A stretch of 64,000 nt of DNA, taken from the NCBI GenBank assembly GCA_963754445.1, contig CAVWFT010000001.1, positions 682,001 through 746,000 of the forward strand, given 5' to 3'. The stretch comes from Bog-473 sp963754445 (GTDB lineage Bacteria; Actinomycetota; Acidimicrobiia; Acidimicrobiales; RAAP-2). A model generated the notes under the pieces. That model was not told the DNA's origin. It did no database searches and saw only the letters and a list, made by a program, of their open reading frames with translations. Of this stretch, positions 34,782 through 42,406 are shown piece after piece (the stretch's first letter is position 1; every line of letters starts with the position of its first letter). The translations under genes were made by a program, and so were the position numbers.

Positions 34782-35417
34782 CTACCAGTGCCAGCTGTTG
34801 GCGACGAAGCGCGCGTCCGACTTCGTGCCGGCGGCACTGCCCGACGTGATGGTGACGATGTCGACGTGTGCGCCGTGCAACGCGTAGAACTGCTCACCGT
34901 ACTCCTGCTGGTTCTTGAGGTGCAGGACGTAGGTGGCCTCGGCCGTCCGGCCGAGGTGATTGTTGGCGATCGCGGCCTTGACGCCGCTGGCCCCGACCTG
35001 GGTCAGCTCGATCTTGGCCTGGGCCACTGCCGCGGGGGCGAAGTCCTTCCCGGTGGGTGCGCCCGCCGACGAAGAGACGATCACGTTCACCGTCGGCGCC
35101 GAAGAGCCCTTCACGGGGCCGATGGCGAAGACCTTGATCCCCTTGGCTCCCGCTGACGTCAACTCGTTGCCCAGCGCGTTGGCGAGCGAGGGGTCGTCGT
35201 GCGTCGCCTGCTTCAGGAGTGCGATCACATCGCCGCTGTCGAGCGGTATCTGCTTCCAGTTGTTCGGGATGGAGAAGGAGAAGCCGTCGTGCGGTTCCTT
35301 GATCACGGTTCCGGACGACGCGCCGGCGCCCGCGGCGCTGAGTGCGACCAAGAGCCCGGCGAGCAACGCCGACACTCCGATTGGTCTGCATCGACGCCGC
35401 ACGCGTTCAGTCGTCAT
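34782..35417 (-). CDS. Secreted hypothetical protein
   Basis: 211 residues. A clear signal peptide occupies about residues 10-34 (RPIGVSALLAGLLVALSAAGAGASS). The mature part starts KEPHDGFSFSIPNNWKQIPLD, like the opening of PsbP/DUF1795-type exported proteins that contain a central six-stranded sheet, and ends HGAHVDIVTITSGSAAG...FVANSWHW. No cysteine lipobox is present, so it is probably released or loosely bound. It is divergent from the membrane protein at 35555 over a 137-bp gap. Confidence 0.7.
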   Translation of the reverse strand: MTTERVRRRCRPIGVSALLAGLLVALSAAGAGASSGTVIKEPHDGFSFSIPNNWKQIPLDSGDVIALLKQATHDDPSLANALGNELTSAGAKGIKVFAIGPVKGSSAPTVNVIVSSSAGAPTGKDFAPAAVAQAKIELTQVGASGVKAAIANNHLGRTAEATYVLHLKNQQEYGEQFYALHGAHVDIVTITSGSAAGTKSDARFVANSWHW

Positions 35418-35554
35418 TCGGAATTCCCACCACTCTTTCCCTTGCTGACCTCGGCAGCCGCCGGCCCGGACTTTAGGCGGCCCGGTCGGGTATCCACGCT
35501 GGACGCGACCTGTGAGACCTATCGTCGGCTCACGATCCTTGGGGAGGGAACACC

Positions 35555-36364
35555 ATGTTGTTGCCGTCGGTCACGTCCACCACGCTTCCGTTCTTCGCGA
35601 ATTCGGGATCGTCCGGTTCGTTGGTCCCGGGCGGGTCGTCCGGCTTCGGCACCTCCGGCGTCGGATCGACAGGAATCGGGCTCGGTTCTTCGAGTACGGG
35701 CTTCGACCTGGCCACGTTCGCCGGCCTCTTTCTCGAGATCATCGGCGGCCTGATCGCGCTGTCGCTCGTCGGCGTCCTCGTCATCATCGTCGTGGCCAAC
35801 CGGGCCGATCCCGACCCGACCGGACGTCGTCCGCAGTCGGTCTATTACTTCGTCGTCTCGTTCGTGACCCTCCTCCTCGCGGTCTGGGGGTCGGCCTTGG
35901 CCGTGATCGGCGTCGTGGCCCTGGTCGGGAACCACTCCAGTGCCGTGTCGAACTCGTCGGCCAAGGCGATCCTGTTGGGCGCCCTGCTCACGGTCGTGAG
36001 CGTGTTCCTCTTCTCCACCCACGTGCGGCGCGGGCTGCAGAACGCCCGGACCGACGAGCAGCCGGCCAGCCCGTCCCGTCGTGTCGGTCAGAGCTACGTG
36101 GCGTCGGTGGCCTTCGTGTCCATCGTGTCCTTCTTCATCCTCTTCGTGTTCTCCGTATACCTGATCTTCGCCCTGGCGGCGCCGGGAGTCTTCGGCTCGT
36201 TCGGCAGCCAGGGGAACACCGCCCGCGTCCTCATCGTGGCCATCTACCTGGTGGCGGTGGCGCTCGCCATCTGGGAGACGCACCGCAAGTTGGTGACGCC
36301 CGAGCTCGATCTCCTCGGCGGCCGGCCCGCCGCCGTTGCACCCGGAGGAGCGAGTCAGCCCTGA
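35555..36364 (+). CDS. Multi-spanning membrane protein
   Basis: 269 residues. After a Gly/Ser-rich N terminus come five hydrophobic segments near residues 55-80, 95-120, 130-155, 175-205 and 215-240. Between helices 3 and 4 is a basic loop THVRRGLQNARTDEQ. GGGAGGG before the ATG supports the start. I recognise no transporter signature. The gene ends in front of an odd heptamer repeat at 36421-36513. Function unknown. Confidence 0.65.
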   Translation: MLLPSVTSTTLPFFANSGSSGSLVPGGSSGFGTSGVGSTGIGLGSSSTGFDLATFAGLFLEIIGGLIALSLVGVLVIIVVANRADPDPTGRRPQSVYYFVVSFVTLLLAVWGSALAVIGVVALVGNHSSAVSNSSAKAILLGALLTVVSVFLFSTHVRRGLQNARTDEQPASPSRRVGQSYVASVAFVSIVSFFILFVFSVYLIFALAAPGVFGSFGSQGNTARVLIVAIYLVAVALAIWETHRKLVTPELDLLGGRPAAVAPGGASQP

Positions 36365-36420
36365 CCCTGGGCGAGCGACGCCCGCGCCGGGGCTGGCGCG
36401 TCGGTGACGAGGGCCGGTTG

Positions 36421-36513
36421 CCTGCGTCGCTCGCCTGCGTCGTGCGTCGTGCGTCGTGCGTCGCTCGTCTGTGTCGCTCGCCTGCGTCGTGCGTCCTGCG
36501 TCGTGCGTCGTGC
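36421..36513. repeat. Heptamer microsatellite (TGCGTCG variants)
   Basis: About thirteen imperfect units of TGCGTCG or close variants (TGCGTCC, TCGCTCG, TGTGTCG) fill 93 bp between two plus-strand genes. A longer unit of about 47 bp (cgctcgcctgcgtcgtgcgt) appears twice. A typical slippage-prone tract. Confidence 0.8.
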
Positions 36514-36568
36514 CGAAGCAACGGGACCCGGGCACGGAGCATCGGAGCCGCAGTGAGAGACTCGTCGG

Positions 36569-37213
36569 ATGCGGTCGGGCCCGGCAGGAGACGATGACGC
36601 ATCGACGCCCCGGGCCCACCTGGTCAGCACCGCGGTCCGCCTCTCCTACCTGTCGGTCGGCTGGGGACTGGTCTCGGGAACGTGGGCCATCGTGGCGGGC
36701 CTGTTGGCCGGCAGCCTGGGCGTGCTCGGGCTGGGGTTGAACGTCATGGCCGACGTCGTCGGATCGGTCACCTTGATCTGGAGATTTCGCGTCGAGCAGA
36801 GCGCCGGCGACGCCGAGCGTGCCGAGCGCCGGGCCGCAGTGGTCATCGCCTGTGCCCTGGGCTTCGAAGCCCTGTTCCTGCTCGTGCAGAGCGTGCGCCA
36901 TCTGGCCACCCACGCCGTGTCCTCGGAATCGTTGGCCGCCCTCCTCGCCGCGGCGGCGTCCGTCGTCGTCCTCGTGCCGCTCGGCCTGACCAAGCGCAAG
37001 GTGGGCGCGGCCCTCGACAGCCGGGCACTCCAGGGCGACGGGTCGCTCAGCCTGATCGGCGCCGGCCTGGCCGCACTGGCCCTGCTCGGGTTGCTGCTCG
37101 TCCACGGCCTCGGATGGTGGTGGGCCGACCCCGCCGTCGGCCTGCTCATCGCCGGCGTGGCGGGGACCGAGGGGTGGCGGGTCTTCTTGGCCCGGGGTTC
37201 GCTCGAGTCCTGA
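36569..37213 (+). CDS. Cation diffusion facilitator-like membrane protein
   Basis: 214 residues that read as the transmembrane half of a CDF transporter: VRLSYLSVGWGLVSGTWAIVAGLLAGSLGVLGLGLNVMADVVGSVTLIWRF gives helices 1-2 with the conserved Asp of the zinc site in VMADVVG, then AVVIACALGFEALFLL, a helix pair, the conserved ALDSRALQGDG motif, and a final WWWADPAVGLLIAGVAGTEGW segment holding a second Asp. The cytoplasmic C-terminal metal-binding domain of full CDF proteins is absent; many short actinobacterial homologues lack it too. Substrate is probably a divalent metal. Confidence 0.82.
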   Translation: MRSGPAGDDDASTPRAHLVSTAVRLSYLSVGWGLVSGTWAIVAGLLAGSLGVLGLGLNVMADVVGSVTLIWRFRVEQSAGDAERAERRAAVVIACALGFEALFLLVQSVRHLATHAVSSESLAALLAAAASVVVLVPLGLTKRKVGAALDSRALQGDGSLSLIGAGLAALALLGLLLVHGLGWWWADPAVGLLIAGVAGTEGWRVFLARGSLES

Positions 37214-37269
37214 TCGTCTGCACCGCCCCGTCGCCCTGTGTCGAGGGGGCGCCCCGCCGGGGCAGTTCC

Positions 37270-38046
37270 GTGCATGATCGTGTCGTGGACAAGGACCCTG
37301 TCGGCCCGGCACGTTCGTACTTCGTCTGCGCCACGCCTCGAACGGGGAGTTCCCTGCTGTGTGCGCTGCTCGGGTCCAGCGGTGTGGCCGGTCGGCCGCA
37401 GTCGTACTTCCGCCAGCCCGACGAGCCGGCGTTCGCCGCGCAGTGGGGACTGCCGCGCACGTCGGACGGGGCGCGCCGCTATGGCGACTTCGTTCGGGCC
37501 GCGCTGCGCGCCGGCCGGACGGAGAACGGCGTCTTTGCGGCGCGCATCATGGGGGGCACGCTGGGCCACCTGCTCGCTCGTCTGGGTCAGGACCATCCGG
37601 CGCTGGCCGGTCGTGACCTCGACCTGCTGCAGCAGGCCTTCGGACGTCTTCGCTTCGTGCACCTGTGGCGGCGCGACGTCGTCGGTCAGGCCGTGAGCTG
37701 GTTCCGCGCCGAGCAGACGGGCGTCTGGCACCGGACGGCCCCATCGGTGGAGCGACGACCAGATGCGGACGCTCGGTACGACTTTCACGCCATCGCCGAC
37801 CTGGTCCGGACGATCGAGGACCACAACGACGCCTGGCGCGCGTGGTTCCGGTCGGTGGGAGTCGAGCCCTACGAGGTGGCCTACGAGGATCTCGATGCAG
37901 CGCCCGTCGAGGCGGCCCGGGGCGTGCTCGAGTTCCTGCAGCTGGAGGTGCCGGCCGGCCGCCCGCTCGTGGCGCCGCATCGACGACTGCGCGACGCGCG
38001 CACGGTCGAGTGGATCGCGCGTTACCGCGCCGAGGTGCACGCCTGA
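37270..38046 (+). CDS. Stf0-type sulfotransferase
   Basis: 258 residues with the GTG at 37270 as start (a GGGG site lies 6 bases upstream); GTG at 37285 is an alternative. The 5'-phosphosulfate loop is visible as CATPRTGSSLL near residue 19, and the 3'-phosphate binding strand and loop as FVHLWRRDVVGQAVSWFRA near 125. These match the Stf0 family, whose known mycobacterial member sulfates trehalose in the first step of sulfolipid synthesis. Use of PAPS is inferred from the family; the acceptor is unknown. Confidence 0.85.
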   Translation: MHDRVVDKDPVGPARSYFVCATPRTGSSLLCALLGSSGVAGRPQSYFRQPDEPAFAAQWGLPRTSDGARRYGDFVRAALRAGRTENGVFAARIMGGTLGHLLARLGQDHPALAGRDLDLLQQAFGRLRFVHLWRRDVVGQAVSWFRAEQTGVWHRTAPSVERRPDADARYDFHAIADLVRTIEDHNDAWRAWFRSVGVEPYEVAYEDLDAAPVEAARGVLEFLQLEVPAGRPLVAPHRRLRDARTVEWIARYRAEVHA

Positions 38047-38073
38047 CGGGTTCGGGCGACGGTCGGATCGGGC

Positions 38074-38469
38074 TCAGTTCGGGTGCAGGACCACCAGGTA
38101 GCCATCGGGGTCGCGGTGCACCCGGGCGCCGGCGGTCGACCAATAGGGATTCTCGTGGTCGACCGCTGGGCTCCCGGCCTCGGTCACCCGACCCGACGCG
38201 GCGTCGATCTCCTCTCGGGGGAGGTAGAGCACGAGAAGGTCCTCGTCCGTGGGGGTGTTGGGCGCGTCGAGACCCTCCTGCCCGGTCAACTCCATGTGCC
38301 AGTCCGCCCCCTCGGGCCCGATGAAGACGCCGCTGTAGCCGGCGTGGTCCTCGAAGCCACCCAGCCGGGGCAGCCCGAGCACGTCGACGTAGAAGGTCGT
38401 GCTGGCAGCGAGATCCCGGCACGGACGGGCGATCCGCACCGCGGTCGGGTGGATTCGGAAGGTCGGCAC
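38074..38469 (-). CDS. Glyoxalase/bleomycin-resistance (VOC) family protein
   Basis: 131 residues, two beta-alpha-beta-beta-beta modules. It opens FRIHPTAVRIARPCRDLAASTTFYVDVLGLPRLG, the classic first module ending in the metal-side Gly, and closes with PYWSTAGARVHRDPDGYLVVLHPN, the second module with the usual Asp-Pro-Asp-Gly before the metal-binding strand. The role could be lactoylglutathione-like lyase, ring-cleavage or resistance; nothing decides. It lies 30 bp downstream of the zinc dehydrogenase on the same strand. Confidence 0.87.
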   Translation of the reverse strand: MPTFRIHPTAVRIARPCRDLAASTTFYVDVLGLPRLGGFEDHAGYSGVFIGPEGADWHMELTGQEGLDAPNTPTDEDLLVLYLPREEIDAASGRVTEAGSPAVDHENPYWSTAGARVHRDPDGYLVVLHPN

Positions 38470-38499
38470 GGGACGGACGAAGCGAACGGTGCGCGCCGG

Positions 38500-39684
38500 C
38501 TAGGGCCGGAAGACCACTTTGATGGCCTGTGACGCCGTGCGGTCGATGGCCGCCCCGACCGCCTCCTGGTAGTCCTCGAGTCCGAACTCGTGCGTGACGA
38601 CCACCTCGTCGGGGAGCAGGCCGGCGGCCAGCACGTCGAGGGCCCGGTCCACCGAGTGGCGTGCCGGACCGCCGGCCAGGCCCGGGGCCGAGCCGCCGTC
38701 GACGGTGTGGTCGATGGAGCCGACGAGCGCGGCCTCCTTGTACCAGACCGGGGTGAGGTCCACCTCGCTGATGCCCGCCGCGCCGAGGAGGAGCACGGTG
38801 CCCCGATGGGCCACCGCCCGCAGGGCCTGGGTCACCGACTGGGGAGCGCCCACCGCCTCGATCACGTAGGGGAAGCCGCCCATCAGCATCTGATGCTGCT
38901 TGCGTCCGACGATGCGCGCGTCGGAGAGGGCGGCCAACGCCTCCCAGTGGGACCACCCCTCGGCGTCACTCAGCACGACATGGTCGGCCCCGCACGCGGC
39001 GGCGGCCGCGCCTTGATGCGGGTGGCGAGCCAGCACCGTCACCTCGCAGGCGGGGAACAGGCCCTTGACCGCGGCCAGCGAGGCCAGGCCGATGATGCCG
39101 GCCCCGACGACGAGGACGGGATCGCCGTCGGTCGGGGCCGCCCGCATCAGTCCGTGGCAGGCGATCGACACCGGCTCGTAGAGCGAGGCGGCCCGGTCCG
39201 GTACCGCGTCGGGCAACGGGTGGATCATCGAGGAATGGGCCACGACCTGGTCGGCCCAGCCGCCCCCGAGGTCCGAGGTGTAGCCGAGGGAGCGACCCGA
39301 GCTCACCACCCGGCTGTCGAGGTTCAGGCACGACGAGGTCCAGCCGCGGGCGCAGTTGGCACAGACCGGGTCGATCCCCCGGGGCAGGCACGGGATGCAC
39401 GGGTCGAGCACGACCCGGGTCCCGACGGCGACGTCGCATGCGTTGCCGGTCTCGACGACCCGCCCCGCCGTCTCGTGGCCGAGCACGAAGGGAAAGGTCC
39501 CGATCTCCATGAGCGAGGGCGACGGGCCCGTGTTGTGGGCGAACAGGTGGAGGTCGCTTCCACAGATCCCGCCGGTGCACACCTCGATCCGAGCCCACGA
39601 CGGTGCGGGCAGGGCGGGTTCGGGGACCTCGTGCAGCGTGGCCGGGAAGGAGGGATCGGCAAAATCGAAGACGACGGCGCGCAT
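38500..39684 (-). CDS. Zinc-dependent alcohol dehydrogenase-like protein
   Basis: 394 residues starting MRAVVFDFAD at 39684. The catalytic zinc site is GGICGSDLHL with Cys near 39 and GHETAG with His near 68, followed by the structural zinc lobe with the spaced cysteines CIPC...CANC...SSC. The nucleotide fold DPVLVVGAGIIGLASLAAVKGL is near residue 200. This is a medium-chain dehydrogenase of the threonine/sorbitol dehydrogenase type; the C terminus ends IKVVFRP. A VOC protein follows. The substrate is probably a secondary alcohol or sugar alcohol. Confidence 0.88.
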   Translation of the reverse strand: MRAVVFDFADPSFPATLHEVPEPALPAPSWARIEVCTGGICGSDLHLFAHNTGPSPSLMEIGTFPFVLGHETAGRVVETGNACDVAVGTRVVLDPCIPCLPRGIDPVCANCARGWTSSCLNLDSRVVSSGRSLGYTSDLGGGWADQVVAHSSMIHPLPDAVPDRAASLYEPVSIACHGLMRAAPTDGDPVLVVGAGIIGLASLAAVKGLFPACEVTVLARHPHQGAAAAACGADHVVLSDAEGWSHWEALAALSDARIVGRKQHQMLMGGFPYVIEAVGAPQSVTQALRAVAHRGTVLLLGAAGISEVDLTPVWYKEAALVGSIDHTVDGGSAPGLAGGPARHSVDRALDVLAAGLLPDEVVVTHEFGLEDYQEAVGAAIDRTASQAIKVVFRP

Positions 39685-39790
39685 CGGCGCAGCGTAGAGC
39701 GACCCGCCCCGACGGTGCTGGCCCGCAGCCGCGCCCGCGCCACCCGACCACACCCGTCACCGACCCCGGGCCGGGCCTAGTCTGCGCTCG

Positions 39791-40711
39791 ATGCGGGTTC
39801 CCGACGCCACGCTCGACGAGGTCCGCCGCCGCGGCTTCTCGCTCCTCCCGGGCTTCGTGGGCACCGAGGAGCTCACGGCCGCCCAAGATGCCTTGTGGCG
39901 TCATTTCCCTCGCCCCGACGACTACTTCGCCGACCCCGCCGCGCCGACGCACAAGGGCCTGGCGGGCGACCAGTTCGCCGGCGTCCTCGAGTTCCCCTAC
40001 CGCTCGTGGGATCTCAACGGCCTTGCCGTCCATCCCGATCTCGTCGACGCGGCCGAGCGTTACCTCGAGACCACCGAATTGCACCTCTACAAGATCGAGC
40101 TCTGGGGCAAGTACGCCGGCGCCGTCGACTACGACCAGCCGCTGCACCGCGACTACGGCAGCCACAGTCTCGTCGTGCCCCGCGCCGAGACCCGCTATCA
40201 GCAGATCACGACGTTCATCTACCTCTCCGATGTCAGCGAAGTCGACGCGCCGACCGTCATCGTTCCCTACGAGGACGGCAAGGACGTCCCCTTCACACCG
40301 TTGTACCTTCCGTTCGGTGAGCTGGCCGACCGCGAGGTGCGTTGCATCGGGCCGGCGGGCTCACTGCTGATCTACCGCACCGACATCCTGCACCGGGGTA
40401 GTGACTTCGGCGCCGAGAGGCGGTCGCGCTTCTCGCTGCTGGTGGACTTCCAGGTGCGCGGGACCACCTGGGGCGGCAAGATGGCCTGGCCCAAGGCTGC
40501 ACCGGACCGGTGGGCGAAATTCATTCCGCAGTGTTCGGTCCGCCAACGCGACCTTTTCGGTTGGCCCCGCCCGGGGGATCGGTATTGGGATGCGACGACG
40601 CTGGCCGGCGTGGCGGCCCGCTATCCCGGCATCGACCTCGACCCCTACCGGGTGCCGGTCAGTCCGCTGAAGGATCGAGACGCGCTTCGAGCTCCACCAG
40701 TCGTCGACTGA
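39791..40711 (+). CDS. Phytanoyl-CoA dioxygenase (PhyH) family protein
   Basis: 306 residues, a Fe(II)/2-oxoglutarate oxygenase of the PhyH group. The iron ligands read as HRD at about 118-120 (QPLHRDYGSHS) and a distal His in IYRTDILHRGSDFGAERRSRFSLLVDFQVRG, with the arginine that holds 2-oxoglutarate. It starts FVGTEELTAAQDALWRHF. Such enzymes hydroxylate a carboxylate, often a fatty acid or a natural product. It converges with, and overlaps by 53 bp, the ribbon-helix-helix/Clp-N gene. Confidence 0.87.
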   Translation: MRVPDATLDEVRRRGFSLLPGFVGTEELTAAQDALWRHFPRPDDYFADPAAPTHKGLAGDQFAGVLEFPYRSWDLNGLAVHPDLVDAAERYLETTELHLYKIELWGKYAGAVDYDQPLHRDYGSHSLVVPRAETRYQQITTFIYLSDVSEVDAPTVIVPYEDGKDVPFTPLYLPFGELADREVRCIGPAGSLLIYRTDILHRGSDFGAERRSRFSLLVDFQVRGTTWGGKMAWPKAAPDRWAKFIPQCSVRQRDLFGWPRPGDRYWDATTLAGVAARYPGIDLDPYRVPVSPLKDRDALRAPPVVD

Positions 40712-41474
40712 GCTCGTCGACTTGGCTCGCCAGGGCCGCCGTCGCCCCGTGGCCACCTTGCGCCAACCCGAGCCGGGCCCCGGCCAGCGCGGCGGGAATG
40801 GCGCCGCGCACCCGCGCGCCGGTGACGCCGAGAGCTCGGAGCAGTGGTCCGGCGGGCCCCTCGTCATCGTCGGCCAAGGCCGCCACGAGGTGCTCGCAGC
40901 CGAGGAAGTCGTGCCCGAGGTCCCGTGCGCAATCCAGGGCCGCCGCGATGGTCAGGCGAGCTGCGAACGAGAGATTGTCGAGCAGGTCTTCGTCTGATCG
41001 CCGCACGCGGTTCGCCGCCTGGTCGCCGCCCCTGGTCTCGAGCCCTGGCGGTGCCGGTTCGGAAACGTCTGCGGCAACAGCTGTGCCGGCTTCACTCTGA
41101 GCCGCGTTGCGCAGTGCCAGCACGTCGACGTCGAGTGACTCGAGGACGAGAACGCCCAGATTGCCGTGTTCGTTGAGCACGCCAACCAGGAAGTGGTCGG
41201 TCCCGACGAGGCGTGAAGGCGGCACCAGGCGATGAGCCTGACGGAGTGCCTGACGCAGGCGCGGCGTCATGTGGCCGGTGATCCGGGCGGTGACCTCGGG
41301 ATGCTGCCGGGGATCCGATGCGTCGTCCCGCATCACGACCGTCGCCTCGCGGGTGGCCCGCACCGCTCGTACGGCCTCTGCCAGGGCTTGCTGGCAGATC
41401 GGTGAGACCGAGAGCCCGGCGTCACGCACGGCCGCGGCGAGGTCGTCGGGCAGGTACACGTTGATCTTCGGCAT
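40659..41474 (-). CDS. Ribbon-helix-helix protein fused to Clp-N domains
   Basis: 271 residues. The first 40, MPKINVYLPDDLAAAVRDAGLSVSPICQQALAEAV, are a CcdA/CopG-like ribbon-helix-helix DNA-binding domain. Residues 60-135 and 160-235 are two Clp-R/N repeats: TPRLRQALRQAHRL...GTDHFLVGVLNE and LSFAARLTIAAALDCARDLGHDFLGCEHLVAALADD. There is no AAA ATPase domain, so it is not a chaperone itself. A likely reading is a repressor whose stability or activity is set by Clp substrates. AGGAGG lies 5 bases before the ATG. It is divergent from a methyltransferase across a 34-bp operator and overlaps PhyH at its 3' end. Confidence 0.82.
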   Translation of the reverse strand: MPKINVYLPDDLAAAVRDAGLSVSPICQQALAEAVRAVRATREATVVMRDDASDPRQHPEVTARITGHMTPRLRQALRQAHRLVPPSRLVGTDHFLVGVLNEHGNLGVLVLESLDVDVLALRNAAQSEAGTAVAADVSEPAPPGLETRGGDQAANRVRRSDEDLLDNLSFAARLTIAAALDCARDLGHDFLGCEHLVAALADDDEGPAGPLLRALGVTGARVRGAIPAALAGARLGLAQGGHGATAALASQVDELSRRLVELEARLDPSAD

Positions 41475-41490
41475 GAACTCCTCCTGTGCT

Positions 41491-41524
41491 CCCTAGTATA
41501 ACCCTATAAGGGGGTATAATAGGG
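41491..41524. promoter_or_regulatory. 34-bp imperfect palindromic operator over divergent promoters
   Basis: Half-sites read CCCTA-n-TATA-n-CCC on the left and GGG-n-TATA-n-TAGGG on the right, 26 of 34 positions symmetric. A plus-strand -10 TATAAT sits at 41515-41520 and a minus-strand -10 TATACT at 41500-41495, so bound protein would cover both. It is a natural autoregulatory site for the ribbon-helix-helix protein. Confidence 0.72.
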
Positions 41525-41528
41525 AGCC

Positions 41529-42371
41529 GTGATCGACAGGCCGGCAACTGGTCATGTTCAGGCAGGTGCGGGTACAGGTGCAGGTGCACGCACCGAGGAG
41601 AGTCGGGATTGGGCCGAGTCGTTCGGTGGAGAGGCCGACCGTTACGACCGAGCTCGACCCTCGTATCCCAGCTCGCTCATCGAGCGCATTCTCGACGGTT
41701 CTCCCGGACGTGACGTCCTCGACGTGGGTTGTGGGACCGGCATCGCTGCTCGGCAGTTCCAGGCAGCAGGCGCCCCGGTCCTGGGTGTCGATGTGGACGA
41801 ACGAATGGCCGTCAGGGCGAGGAGCCTTGGACTTCGAGTCGACGTCGCCCGATTCGAGGATTGGGACGCGCGGGATCGGAGGTTCGACGCGGTGGTGGCG
41901 GGGCAGGCCTGGCACTGGATCGATCCTGTCGTCGGGGCCAGGAAGGCCGCCACCGTGCTCCGTCCTAAGGGGCGGCTCGCCGTCTTCTGGAACGTGTTCG
42001 AGGCTCCGACCGATCTCGCCCAGGCGTTCGCCGCGGTCAATCACCGCGTGCTGGTCGGTCCCCTGGCTAGGACCTGGGACCGCTCGGCGTCCGACGCCTA
42101 CGGCGCGCTGTCGGCCAGAGCGGCCGCCGGTATCGGTGACGTCGCCGATCTGGGTGGTGCCGAAGAGTGGCGCCAAGAATGGGACCGGACGTACGCCCGA
42201 GACGAGTGGTTGGAGCAGGTTCCGACGTTCGGCGGTCACTCGCTCCTCTCGGCGGCCGACATGGACGCACTGCTGACGGGAATCGGTGGGGCGATCGATG
42301 AGCATGGCGGTCGCTTCGTCATGCGCTACACGACCGTCACGGTGACTGCGTCGCGGGTGCCGTCGAGCTGA
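41529..42371 (+). CDS. SAM-dependent methyltransferase (class I)
   Basis: 280 residues from the GTG at 41529. Motif I is DVLDVGCGTGIAARQF near residue 60, motif II the acidic strand VLGVDVDERM, and the later FDAVVAGQAWHWIDP is the usual post-I motif of Methyltransf_11 proteins. The GTG begins 8 bases after a TATAAT -10 sequence, where transcription itself should start, so the mRNA is very likely leaderless. The substrate is unknown. It may be co-regulated with the divergent RHH/Clp-N gene through the operator at 41491-41524. Confidence 0.85.
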   Translation: MIDRPATGHVQAGAGTGAGARTEESRDWAESFGGEADRYDRARPSYPSSLIERILDGSPGRDVLDVGCGTGIAARQFQAAGAPVLGVDVDERMAVRARSLGLRVDVARFEDWDARDRRFDAVVAGQAWHWIDPVVGARKAATVLRPKGRLAVFWNVFEAPTDLAQAFAAVNHRVLVGPLARTWDRSASDAYGALSARAAAGIGDVADLGGAEEWRQEWDRTYARDEWLEQVPTFGGHSLLSAADMDALLTGIGGAIDEHGGRFVMRYTTVTVTASRVPSS

Positions 42372-42406
42372 TCGGACGGGTGGCAACGTGTGCGCGAGGC
42401 CCCGGG

